Shown in pieces: positions 28,939 to 38,500 of a DNA stretch of 60,224 bases; the stretch's first letter is position 1, and the number at the start of each line of letters is the position of its first letter. The DNA comes from Saprospiraceae bacterium (GTDB lineage Bacteria; Bacteroidota; Bacteroidia; Chitinophagales; Saprospiraceae). A model generated the notes under the pieces. The model did no database searches. It was not told the DNA's origin and saw only the letters and a program-made list of their open reading frames with translations. The translations under genes were made by a program, and so were the position numbers. The stretch spans positions 1 through 60,224 of the forward strand of contig JAIPBE010000017.1 in NCBI GenBank assembly GCA_021738725.1. The letters are read 5' to 3'.

Positions 28939-31900
28939 TTATTGTCCGGCCACCTGTAGTTTACTGACGGCCAGTCGATCACCGATGGTTACCTGTATAT
29001 AATACAGGCCATGTGCCAGCCCATTGGTCTGGAGGGATAGGCGGTCTGCTGCTAATTGTTGCAGCGACACCGGCACCACTTGTCCAAGCGTATTGACCAC
29101 GGTCACCTGGCGGACGTTGAGATCCTGTCCGGGAATGAGGATGGTACAGTAGTCACGGGCGGGGTTGGGCCAGATCTGCATGTTCAGTGAGGCTGCATCC
29201 GGGTTCGTGGTGGCTACAGAGTTAGAGGTCTGGATGTTGAATTGGTTGATGCCAAACCATCCACCATTGTCGTCTTCGACGGTGAAGGTGAAGTGATCGT
29301 TCTCTTCTGCAATACCGATATGTTCATAACTGATGAGGACTTTATCAAGGTCATCTTGCGTGAATCGATCTCCGATTTCCAGGGAGATAAATCCATTGCG
29401 TAGCGTGCCCTTGGTGGGCAGGGTCACAACCGTGTAGGTCAATTGGTCCGGCCCATTGTCGGCATCCTGGCTGAGGAGATGATCATTGTCGATCACGTTG
29501 AATGTGCCGGGTTTGATCTTCAGGGTGTCGTTGTTTACTTGATAAGGGGCATTCAAGGCGACGCTGGTGCAGAATTCGAGTGTCCAGCTGGTCAGTTTGC
29601 CTCCGCTTCCCGCCTGGATGTCCTGGACGATCAGGGTCCAGTCGCCCTGGATGTCATCCCCGGTAAAGTCGGCGAGTGGCTCGACACTTTTGTAGGTTTC
29701 GCCGATCGAAGGGGGGCAGGAGAAGGGGGTCTGTGAGTCGTCATTGAAGCTCATTTTGATGTCCCCGGCGATGAAGGAGCATTGCGGATTCCAGAGGCGT
29801 TTGGATTTGCCATCCGGGCCCTTCAGATTGCCACGAAGGTTTCCGATGTTCTGGTGATTTCCGGTGATGTTTTTCACACGGACCAGTCCGACCGGGCCAT
29901 TCACCGGCACTGTGATCACACTTTCGACTGTTGCAGGAGTAGTACCTGGAATATTGAACTCTGTGTTGTTCGACAATTCATCACAAGAAATGGTCAACGT
30001 ATGGAAGGCATAGACAGGCGCATTATCCAAAGTTCCACAGACATTCTCCGGGATCACCCGCCAGAAATAGAGGGTATTTTCCTCCAGCATTTGCACGATC
30101 TGGTATTGCGGATCTGTAAGCCCTGCCTGGCTGATGACAACCGTGTTGCCAAATGCAGGACTGGTGGCCACTTCAACCGTATAGGTTTGGGCATCCTCCT
30201 GGTCCACCCAGGTGAGCAATGGCGAGACACCCACACCACCAGCGCCACTGGCGGGTGTGAGAGCATCCAGCGAGCTGAAGTCACTTTTGTAGACATCAAC
30301 AAATGCGTTGCGACTGGCCGTTTCAGCGCCGTTGGCTTCCGCAGTGATCTGTAATTCATACAAGCCGGTCTGGGTCACACCGGTCAGGTCCAGTTCAAGG
30401 AATACATCCTGGGGTGGAATCGCCGGATTGGTGCTCCAGCTGGCAATGGCGCCTGGAGGTAGACCACTGGTCAGGGTAAAGGTCACCGGATTTGTGAAGC
30501 CCAGCAGCGAACTGGTCTCCAGCTTGATGATAGAACTGGAAGGGATACAACCGACTTGTGTGTAAGGAGTCAGGTTGATGGCAAAACCCGGGCTGGTTGG
30601 AGGTAGCACCCGCAGGTTGGCATTGTTGATATCATAGAATACGTTATCGGCAGCCTCCACCATGATCCGGCCAGCGGTGGTCGTGACGATCGGAATGGTC
30701 ACGAAGAAGGACCCATTATTGGGGACATTCTCTGCCAGAACATAAGGGTAGTTGAATCCACCATCGGTCGATAATTTGATATTGACGGTTTGGCAGTTGA
30801 CGGGCCATACATCTGTCTTGTTCACATTCCAGGTCACTTCCACATATTCGCCATGACGGACAGTATCGACAGTGTTGAAATTGCTGACAGTGAAAGGTCC
30901 GGCCATGGAGGTCGCCTTGAATGCGACATCTTTCTGGGCGATGGCTCCTGCTTCCGGGTGGTTGTCCCGAACCGTCACCCGGAATGTCATATCCCGGGAA
31001 TAGGTTGGTAGTAATTCATATTTGGAAGGGACATTTTGGATGATCCGGAATTGTTGCGGGAACCAGTGCATCGAATCACTGGTAGGCAAAAAGCTGCGAA
31101 ACAGTGGACTGTTCAACAATGGATTCCCCGCATCGGTGATCGGACCTGTATCCATTTCCTCCCAGCAATAGGTGAGTGCATTATTGTTTGGATCCGATCC
31201 TTCTGCATGCAGTTTGAAGGGCGTACTGATTGGGATATAGAAACCGTTTTTGTAGATGGTCTCTACACTGGGCGCATCATTGGAGGTCGACACGAAGGAC
31301 CCGCAACCGGACCCGGCACCGATTGCCAGGAAGGTTTTCATTTGCTCCAGGCTTCCGCCGTGAAAATAGGGTTCAGACTCATCTTCTACGTTGTTGATAT
31401 TACATGATCCGGCATAGGACATGATGGTGCTGCCACTACCGGGTTCCCAGCCGGTGGAAGGGTTTTCATTCATCTCGTCGCACTTGTTGAAGGAGTGTTG
31501 TGCGCTGAATTGGTGGCCGACCTCATGCGCGACCACATCCACATAAAAAGCGTCGAACACCGGCGTAAAATAAGAGCTCATGGCCCGGGCTTTGTTGCCG
31601 GTACATACGGAGCCCAGGGAGGCCAGTCCGATCGTGCCGCTGGCCAGGGCGGTGCCAAAAACGTGGCCAATGTCATAGCTTGAAGCGGGCATCACCCCGG
31701 AGATCACATTGGGGTTTTCCTGAATCATGGCCTGTGGATTCCCATTGGTATAGCCATCTGTGTTGGGATTGAGGAAGATCAGATCATCATTGTTGGCGAT
31801 CAGGACCAAACGCACACCCAGGTCGACCTCATAGATCTGGTTGACACGATTGACAGCCGTGATCAAGGCTGCGCTGACCTTGGGAATGGTGCCCCCGTGA

Positions 31901-32535
31901 AAGCTGGCATATTCTCCGGTGGTGGCCAGGGCCAGGCGGAAATGCTTGCGATCGATGGTCGCGTTACGGAGACTGGTCACAGGTTGGGCGGCAATGGCTT
32001 CAGAAGGGTCGGGCATCATGCCCATCCCTGTCTCGCATTCAAAGGCAGGTTTGGTACCTTTTTGATGATAGCGATTCTGGAAGTAGACAGCATAGATGCT
32101 GGTATTATCCTGGAAGACCGGATCGATCATCCACACCTTTCCATGGTCAGTGATTATCGCATGAAAGCCGTTCACTGTATGATCGATACGACCATAGATG
32201 GCGGGATCACGGAGGCTGGTCACCTGATAAGTGCCAGTCTGCGGATGCAAGGCGTAGTAACCGGGCTCCGCTACGGGACTGAAGGTGACCTGGTACTCTG
32301 CCAGCACACCATTGGCATCCGGCAGGGTCAGGGTGGTCGACTGTTTGTGTTGCAGCGCCTGGACCAACTGGTCGAAATTCAAGGCATAGAAATGCCCTTC
32401 CTGGGGAAGCACATAGGCTTCCTGTGGTGATTGCAGGATTTGGGCACGAGTGGTTTCGACCCAGAGAGATTGGCCGAAGAGGGTAGTAAGGGTAGTCAGG
32501 ACCGCGAGTACGGTCGTCATCATTCTAATCATCAT
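28939..32535 (-). CDS. secreted reprolysin-type zinc metalloprotease, paralogue of the neighbouring gene
   Basis: A 1198-aa protein from the ATG at 32535 (MMIRMMTTVLAVLTTLTTLFGQ), which gives a proper signal peptide. The upstream start at 32580 would put 15 extra residues before it. Architecture is the same as the downstream neighbour. It has a propeptide, HEVGHQFSAQHSF (first His near residue 337), Met-turn STIMSYAGSC, FN3-like modules, a P-domain (GNLRGNLKGPDGKSKRLW, GDWTLIVQDIQAGSGGKL), a cadherin-like module (DQLTYTVVTLPTKGTLRNG) and a type A sorting domain (IWPNPARDYCTILI). The two proteins are alike over almost their full length, so they arose by tandem duplication. Substrate unknown. 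Confidence 0.93.
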   Translation of the reverse strand: MMIRMMTTVLAVLTTLTTLFGQSLWVETTRAQILQSPQEAYVLPQEGHFYALNFDQLVQALQHKQSTTLTLPDANGVLAEYQVTFSPVAEPGYYALHPQTGTYQVTSLRDPAIYGRIDHTVNGFHAIITDHGKVWMIDPVFQDNTSIYAVYFQNRYHQKGTKPAFECETGMGMMPDPSEAIAAQPVTSLRNATIDRKHFRLALATTGEYASFHGGTIPKVSAALITAVNRVNQIYEVDLGVRLVLIANNDDLIFLNPNTDGYTNGNPQAMIQENPNVISGVMPASSYDIGHVFGTALASGTIGLASLGSVCTGNKARAMSSYFTPVFDAFYVDVVAHEVGHQFSAQHSFNKCDEMNENPSTGWEPGSGSTIMSYAGSCNINNVEDESEPYFHGGSLEQMKTFLAIGAGSGCGSFVSTSNDAPSVETIYKNGFYIPISTPFKLHAEGSDPNNNALTYCWEEMDTGPITDAGNPLLNSPLFRSFLPTSDSMHWFPQQFRIIQNVPSKYELLPTYSRDMTFRVTVRDNHPEAGAIAQKDVAFKATSMAGPFTVSNFNTVDTVRHGEYVEVTWNVNKTDVWPVNCQTVNIKLSTDGGFNYPYVLAENVPNNGSFFVTIPIVTTTAGRIMVEAADNVFYDINNANLRVLPPTSPGFAINLTPYTQVGCIPSSSIIKLETSSLLGFTNPVTFTLTSGLPPGAIASWSTNPAIPPQDVFLELDLTGVTQTGLYELQITAEANGAETASRNAFVDVYKSDFSSLDALTPASGAGGVGVSPLLTWVDQEDAQTYTVEVATSPAFGNTVVISQAGLTDPQYQIVQMLEENTLYFWRVIPENVCGTLDNAPVYAFHTLTISCDELSNNTEFNIPGTTPATVESVITVPVNGPVGLVRVKNITGNHQNIGNLRGNLKGPDGKSKRLWNPQCSFIAGDIKMSFNDDSQTPFSCPPSIGETYKSVEPLADFTGDDIQGDWTLIVQDIQAGSGGKLTSWTLEFCTSVALNAPYQVNNDTLKIKPGTFNVIDNDHLLSQDADNGPDQLTYTVVTLPTKGTLRNGFISLEIGDRFTQDDLDKVLISYEHIGIAEENDHFTFTVEDDNGGWFGINQFNIQTSNSVATTNPDAASLNMQIWPNPARDYCTILIPGQDLNVRQVTVVNTLGQVVPVSLQQLAADRLSLQTNGLAHGLYYIQVTIGDRLAVSKLQVAGQ

Positions 32536-32746
32536 GTGAACCTGGTTCTTGATCAAAGAGGTGAGAAAGTATAGAAACAAAAATAGAACATCTCACCGGA
32601 AGGTTCTGTAAAAACCCGACAAGTGTCGGTCAGAGGCGAAAAAACATGGGTTGAAACAACGATCTCGGATGGAATAGCCGGGATTTTCAACCGGATTTTC
32701 ATTGACATTTTCTGGAAAAGAAGTATTATTGTTGAAAGCAAAAACC

Positions 32747-34603
32747 ATGATGAGAGCCCTGATTTCCCTGTTCGCAAGTAGTCTTTTTCTTCTCCCCCTG
32801 TCCGCCCAGGACATTATGCTGGAACCAGTGGGATCCGGCTTTTCCATCCCTGTCGATATCAAACATGCGCCCATGGATGATCGGTTATACATCGTTGAAA
32901 AGGGTGGTCGGATCCGGATCATGGACTTGGCGGGCACAACCCTGCCAGTGCCGTTTCTGGACATCGATCCGATCGTGAATTCCATTGCCAATGAGCGGGG
33001 CTTGTTGGGCATGGCCTTTCATCCCGACTATGCCAACAACGGCTATTTCTTTGTGAACTACACGGGGAATGATGGGAATACGCGCATCTCCCGGTTCAGT
33101 CGTTTAACGACGGACCCTGACCAGGCGGATCCAAATTCGGAGTTAAACCTGTTGACCGTCATGCAGCCATTCAGCAATCACAATGCGGGTGATCTGGCCT
33201 TTGGTCCGGATGGCTACCTGTATGTTGGTTTGGGAGATGGTGGCAGTGGGGGAGACCCCGGCAATCGTGCCCAGAACCCCAAAGAATTTTTGGGAAAGAT
33301 GCTCCGACTGGATGTGGATAGCTCCATTCCGTATGGTATCCCGACAGATAATCCGTTTGCACAGTCGGCAGACACCTTTCCGGAGATCTGGGCATTGGGC
33401 ATGCGCAATCCCTGGCGGATCAGTTTTGACCGGATGACCGGCGATTTCTGGATCGGCGATGTGGGGCAGGACACTTGGGAAGAGGTGGACATGGAACCTG
33501 CCGGTTCACCCGGTGGATTGAACTATGGATGGCGTTGTTATGAAGGATTTGCACCTTATAATACAAACGGCTGTGGTCCTGCCGACAGTTATGTCCCACC
33601 GATCCAGGTTTATGCCAATACTAATGCGATCGGGTGTTCCATCACCGGTGGATATGTATATAGAGGGAGCAAGCAGCCGTCCCTGTTCGGCAAGTATATT
33701 TATACGGACTATTGTACAGGTATCTTCTGGAGCCTGGAGCCGGATGGCAATGGCGGCTGGACGAATACGGAATTGGCCAATCTGAACAATCAGGAATTTG
33801 CCTCTTTTGGTGAGGATATCAACGGAGAGTTGTTCGTAGCCGCGATCGGGCAGGGCATCATCTATCGGATCACAACGCCTTGCAGTCTAACAGCCCAGGC
33901 CATCGGGGGATTTGTCTCCTGTCCGGACACCTGTGACGGAGAGATCCTGCTGGAGATCAATGGAGGATGTGCTCCCTATTCTTATGAGATCACGGGTGGC
34001 CCCAATCCCAATGATCCACCTGTCGGATTGACGGATTTGTGTGCGGGTACCTATGAGATTGTGATCACTGATTGCTCAGGTTGTACGTCCGAGGTCTCTG
34101 CGGAAGTGGTTGTCCCGGATCAAGTTCCTTTTGGGCTGGAGCAGGATGGCGACAGCCTGGTGGCTGATGAGGGGTATTTGACTTACGACTGGTATCTGGA
34201 TGATACACTGGTGGGCACGACCTCCGATCCCTGGTGGACGCCCAGTGCCTCGGGCACGTATTATGTCATTGCGACGGGGAGTGATGATTGCCCCAGACTG
34301 TCGAATACGGTGGAGGTCCAGGTGTCGAGTCTGACCGGTTTCGAACAGAGCGGATTGGTAGTTTTCCCCAATCCGGTACGCGATCGGATGACCATCCAGG
34401 CCGGTCAGCCGGTACAGGGATCACTAATCTTGTTGGATGTTGCGGGTCGGGAGATCTGTCGCAGGAATGTGGATCTGAAAGCGGGTGAACAGGTGGACTG
34501 GTGGATGGCGGATGTCGCTTCTGGTGCGTATTTCCTGCGCTGGCAATCGAAAGATGGAATTTCTGTCGGTCGGGGTGTAGTGATTTCCCGGAAAAACAAT
34601 TAA
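32747..34603 (+). CDS. secreted PQQ-dependent sugar dehydrogenase-type propeller protein with T9SS sorting domain
   Basis: A 618-aa protein from the ATG at 32747 (MMRALISLFASSLFLLPLSAQ gives the signal peptide). An in-frame upstream ATG at 32702 is less likely. Residues ~25-390 form a soluble glucose/sorbosone dehydrogenase beta-propeller. Landmarks are NERGLLGMAFHPDYANNGYFFVNY, SNHNAGDLAFGPDGYLYVGLGDGG with the family's active-site histidine, GNRAQNPKEFLGKMLRLDVD and ALGMRNPWRISFD. Two SprB-repeat/PKD-like modules follow (CPDTCDGEILLEINGGCAPYSYEITGG). The type A sorting domain starts VFPNPVRDRMTI. Enzymes of this group oxidise sugars with PQQ in the periplasm or outside. The true substrate and whether PQQ binds cannot be read here. 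Confidence 0.9.
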   Translation: MMRALISLFASSLFLLPLSAQDIMLEPVGSGFSIPVDIKHAPMDDRLYIVEKGGRIRIMDLAGTTLPVPFLDIDPIVNSIANERGLLGMAFHPDYANNGYFFVNYTGNDGNTRISRFSRLTTDPDQADPNSELNLLTVMQPFSNHNAGDLAFGPDGYLYVGLGDGGSGGDPGNRAQNPKEFLGKMLRLDVDSSIPYGIPTDNPFAQSADTFPEIWALGMRNPWRISFDRMTGDFWIGDVGQDTWEEVDMEPAGSPGGLNYGWRCYEGFAPYNTNGCGPADSYVPPIQVYANTNAIGCSITGGYVYRGSKQPSLFGKYIYTDYCTGIFWSLEPDGNGGWTNTELANLNNQEFASFGEDINGELFVAAIGQGIIYRITTPCSLTAQAIGGFVSCPDTCDGEILLEINGGCAPYSYEITGGPNPNDPPVGLTDLCAGTYEIVITDCSGCTSEVSAEVVVPDQVPFGLEQDGDSLVADEGYLTYDWYLDDTLVGTTSDPWWTPSASGTYYVIATGSDDCPRLSNTVEVQVSSLTGFEQSGLVVFPNPVRDRMTIQAGQPVQGSLILLDVAGREICRRNVDLKAGEQVDWWMADVASGAYFLRWQSKDGISVGRGVVISRKNN

Positions 34604-34649
34604 TTTTGCGTCCCAGTTTAGCCAACTCATTGGCGAAACGGGACTAAGA

Positions 34650-34718
34650 GAGGGATTAGCTCAGTTGGTTTATCCGCCAGTTGGCGGACAGGCCCGCCTG
34701 CCGGCAGGCAGGGAGCGC
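34650..34718 (+). pseudogene. tRNA-Val remnant interrupted by a 40-bp palindromic insert
   Basis: 34650-34672 equals the first 23 bases of the intact tRNA-Val at 34774. Bases 34673-34712 form an insert, after which GAGCGC (34713-34718) resumes the D-stem. Further 3' the tRNA similarity is lost, so this is a 5' remnant and cannot make a tRNA. Confidence 0.75.
34673..34712. repeat. 40-bp double-palindrome insert (REP-like element)
   Basis: Two hairpins in a row: TCCGCCA-GT-TGGCGGA (34673-34688) and GCCTGCCGGCAGGC (34696-34709). The flanking tRNA sequence joins precisely across it, so it is an insertion. Related words occur at 53139-53146 (CTGCCGGCAG) and in the 244-bp tandem repeat (TCCGCCGTGGCGGA). 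Confidence 0.75.
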
Positions 34719-34773
34719 CGAAGAGCAATGCACAAGAAAATTGGACCAGTAGGTTCATTTGAAAATAGTCTTT

Positions 34774-34848
34774 GAGGGATTAGCTCAGTTGGTTTAGAGC
34801 GCTACCTTGACAGGGTAGAGGTCGGCGGTTCGAATCCGCCATTCCTCA
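34774..34848 (+). tRNA. tRNA-Val (anticodon GAC)
   Basis: A 75-base cloverleaf. The acceptor stem GAGGGAT/ATTCCTC has one G-T pair. D-arm GCTC/GAGC, anticodon stem CTACC/GGTAG with loop TTGACAG (anticodon GAC), T-arm GGCGG-TTCGAAT-CCGCC, discriminator A. CCA is not encoded. It shares its first 23 bases with the broken copy 124 bases upstream. Confidence 0.95.
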
Positions 34849-34905
34849 CATTATGAGTTACAGGGAGACCCTTTGACAGGGTAGAGTTGCCCATCAACAG
34901 TCATT

Positions 34906-34979
34906 CGGGGTGTAGCTCAGCCCGGTAGAGTACACGTCTGGGGGGCGTGTGGTCGCAGGTTCAAATCCTGTCACCCCGA
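34906..34979 (+). tRNA. tRNA-Pro (anticodon GGG), island integration site
   Basis: A 74-base cloverleaf. Acceptor CGGGGTG/CACCCCG, D-stem GCTC/GAGT, anticodon stem CACGT/GCGTG (last pair T-G) with loop CTGGGGG (anticodon GGG), T-arm GCAGG-TTCAAAT-CCTGT, discriminator A. Its 3' 44 bases belong to the left attachment repeat of the integrated element, so the gene stays functional after integration. Confidence 0.95.
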
Positions 34980-34981
34980 CA
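34936..34981 (+). repeat. left attachment site (attL), 46 bp
   Basis: It begins at GTCTGGGGGGCGTGTGG in the anticodon loop region and ends at CACCCCGACA. It is identical over 46 bases to 59675-59720, and the flanks differ on both sides. Confidence 0.92.
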
Positions 34982-34991
34982 TCTGATTATC

Positions 34992-35025
34992 AAGGAGTTG
35001 CGATTCATCGCAACTCCTTTTTTCT
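34992..35025 (+). terminator. intrinsic terminator after tRNA-Pro, supplied by the element
   Basis: Perfect 12-bp stem AAGGAGTTGCGA/TCGCAACTCCTT with TTCA loop, followed by a T-run. It lies just inside the left end of the element and replaces the original terminator now found at 59730-59757. Confidence 0.85.
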
Positions 35026-35526
35026 TTCCTGGTGTAAGCATAGTGTAAACATTGGGATGAAACCCATATCATGGCTTGCGTTTAGAAGCAGAGGAGCAGG
35101 TCCTTGAGTTGGCAATTAATCAATACCTCCAGGCATGTTGTCTTTGGGTTTGGCAGGTACACTTGCAGGTTTCTTATTATCATTTTTACTGGTTTAATCT
35201 ACAAAGTCTGATTTGAGGAGAGAATCTGATCTTGAGGTTGGCAAAGCTCCCTATGTCAGAGTGTCTTTTTATGGTCTTGTTAATTCAGGATTAAATTTTG
35301 AAATTTTTTCTAAAAAAGAAATGTATATATTTTAAACAATTACTATATTGCCATCGCAACCGACAGAAATAATTGAAATGAATCTGTGCCAAAAGAGGCT
35401 GATCATTTCTGGTGCCTACTATGTCATTCCAGAAATAAGGAATTGACTGATTGTTGTCCGGAATCCCGGAGGACATCAGTTATCCTATATATAGTTTGAT
35501 TCCACATCATTTCAACTTTCTTGCAG
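35026..35526. other. AT-rich left end of the island without genes
   Basis: Between the tRNA terminator and the 2296-aa protein gene I see no gene. It contains the candidate arm site and, close to the gene, a TATATAGTTTG stretch (about 35488-35498) that only partly fits TAnnTTTG and may be the promoter of the five-gene unit. Confidence 0.5.
35029..35053 (+). promoter_or_regulatory. left candidate recombinase arm site (two GTGTAA words)
   Basis: GTGTAAGCA and GTGTAAACA lie 11 bases apart, 48 bases inside attL. The same 25-base arrangement with three substitutions recurs in the same orientation at 59527-59551, near attR. Confidence 0.45.
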
Positions 35527-38500
35527 ATGGGTTTTCTACTTCAAAGGAAAGCTATTTTGGTTGTTTTCGTCGCACTGTCCTTTTCTCTAGGGACAATTGG
35601 AGCCGTCTCCATTTCAGAATTTCATTCTGATCCAGGTGCATCACCCTATTATTTGCTAGATAAGGATGTCTTGGTTTTGGATATGCCAAAACTGGATGTT
35701 GTTGAGTCCTCAACATTGATACACATTCTTGATGAACAACAACAAGTTCTCTGGACAAAATGGTTGTCATGGCCTTTGACTTCTGTTCAGCTCCCCAATC
35801 CTTCTTCTACACTTCCAGGAAGTGATCAATATACTTTTGTGCTTGTTTCCAGCACAACCGGTGTTCCCATTTATCGATCTGAGCCTTTTTCTTTCTGGCC
35901 TGAATGTGAACGTCCAACGAATATCTATTGGGATGATCTGGATGTGGAATCAATTCAGTTGAACTGGCAAGATCCGAACCCGCAACATTCAGAAGGGTTT
36001 CAAATCAGATTGTCGGGCATATATGAAACTGTGCAAACCTCGATAATTGATTGTGGAAAGGGTACTTATTACAGGTTTGAAAAAGACCGGGTTGAATCCT
36101 TGCGAGGCATTGCCATTCGAAAAATATGTCGATATCAAAATGGCGTTTTGTTATATAGTGATTGGGTTCAGGTGCCCCTTCCTGACCCAGGCATCACCAG
36201 TCGATCGGTGGATTGTTCAAGTCTCTCTTATTCATTTGCAGTATCCGATATCACGGAAGATGGTGCCACAGTTACGATAAGCGGACCTGCCCCCGGATTT
36301 TATTCCAACGGCCCCTGGTACCGGGCAAGATATAAAGTTCAGGGAAGTGATTATTGGTCGGAGATTACTTGGCAAGACAGTTCACATGTGAGGGTCATCC
36401 CACTCCAATCCGGGACTATTTATGATGTCTCTGTTCAGGCTTCTTTCGGCAGCTCACGTTTTGATATTGATGATTTTTGTGAAAACATGCCTCCCGATGT
36501 GACCATTCAGACATTAGGTGACACGACGTTTCAGGATATATTTTGTGGCACCACAGCCGATACAGCAATTGTTAATGGTACCCCATACACAGGACTGGAG
36601 GAAGATGATGTGATTCTTGTGTACGGTTTTCCGGTTATCGTCAAACAGCGGACACATCAAGGCAACGGAGTTTATAATGGCAGTGGCACAATGGCAATTC
36701 CGTTTGGCTCCAAAAGAATGGGCGTTGAGTTTACCTCGATATTGGTCAACACCAATTTTATTGTTGAATCCGGCGACATCAAAGTCAAGAATGATGCAAA
36801 TGCCAGGGCAAGGATGCAGAATTTAATGAACCAACCGGCACCGGTTACATTCAGTTGTGTTCCTCCTTCTGTGGATCCTTATGCGTTTGATCCCATTACT
36901 GGTTTAAATTCTTTCGGTTTTGATTCCAGTGGTTATTACAGTAAAATTCCTCCTTACCCTGGATGGGAGGAAGGAATGCCTTTTGACTCGTTTCTCGATC
37001 CGAATGGATTTGACGCAAATGGAATCCACACTCTTACCGGGACAATCTACAATCCCAATGGATGCAGCCAGGCAGGAGTGGATTCATTAGGGAATCCATG
37101 CAATCCAAAGGCCAGTCCCCCATATTATTGGTTGATTCCGTCAGGAGGAAATCCAACTGATGAAGGTGTAAAATTCTGGAGTACCCATGAACCCCAGGTG
37201 GATTCAGCTATCATTTGGGGCATCCAACAATTCGACTTATTGAATGACAGTCTGATTACCGTATACAGGGGTAATTGCGGAAATATCCGGGAGAGCATGG
37301 AAGATATTGTTGTTGCCAAAGGCTTGGATACAGTGTTCCTCTTTGGTCAAAATGGGGAATACTTTCAAGAAGGGTTGCATCAACATTTCATCCACGAGCC
37401 TCAGAAATACAGCAATTTTTCTGGGAGAGATGAGCAGATCATGGCACTGGAGCAACACCATTTTGATCTGTACCATTGTGACAAGTACCTCAATGTACTC
37501 TTGAATATGGAGCATATGATTGACTCCATTATGGAGTTAATTGAAACAAACCAGACCCAAGGGTTAGTTCCTTTTCGTGATTATATTGAGCCTTATATTA
37601 TGGCGATGGATTCAGCTGAGTTAGCTGAACATATCGGTACTCCTGAAAAACTTCTCCTCTATGTAAAGGAACTGGTAATTGCCAAACTGGTAGAGGACTT
37701 TCAATCACTATTTGGAGAATATGTAGTCGATGTATATCATGATTATGATGTACATCTGGCTAATCAATATCATCGCTCGACGCAACCCGAATTAGTGCAA
37801 AACCTCTTTCCCTCCGGAGTAGGGTGCAGCACAGGCCCGGATTGGCTGGATCAATTATTCGAGCAGGCTAAACCCTTTACGCCTGAATCTGATAGCGATA
37901 TCGACCAAAAGATCAACTATCTGAAAAAGACAGGAATAAAGGCTGGATTCATGCCTGTCTCTGGCGGAAATGAAGTATTTGGGCAACCACTTGAATTGAA
38001 TCGTGAGATTGGCAGTTTGACTTACACCATATTTCTGGACTCCATCATTGTAAACTCTCAGGGGGCCACCCTGGATGCCTGGTTTATTCTGGAGGTGCAA
38101 TCGGGGAAGCGTATTCTCTTTGGTGCTGAAGACATTGCATTCAATCCAGGGGGATTGGAAGTCCCCGGAAAAATTACACTCTTAAATAATTCACCAGCCA
38201 TTCCATTGGGCAAAGCCATGCGGTTGACCTTGATTGGTGAAAATGGCAACACTTATGTCAACTGGGGGTGCTCAGGCTTTGAAGGATTATCCGTAGAAGC
38301 TGACATCGAGTTTTGTCGAGAGTATTTGACACCTCTTGATTCGACTACATTGGAACCCATGAGTGACGGATATGTTACAGCTTCCATTGTAGGTGAATTT
38401 GATTCCTGGTCAGATATTCTTGTCCAGATTGATGTCGACCCGTTTGCTATTACAAATAAAGAAGAATACAAATTCCGGCTGGATAATGTATGGTTGGATT

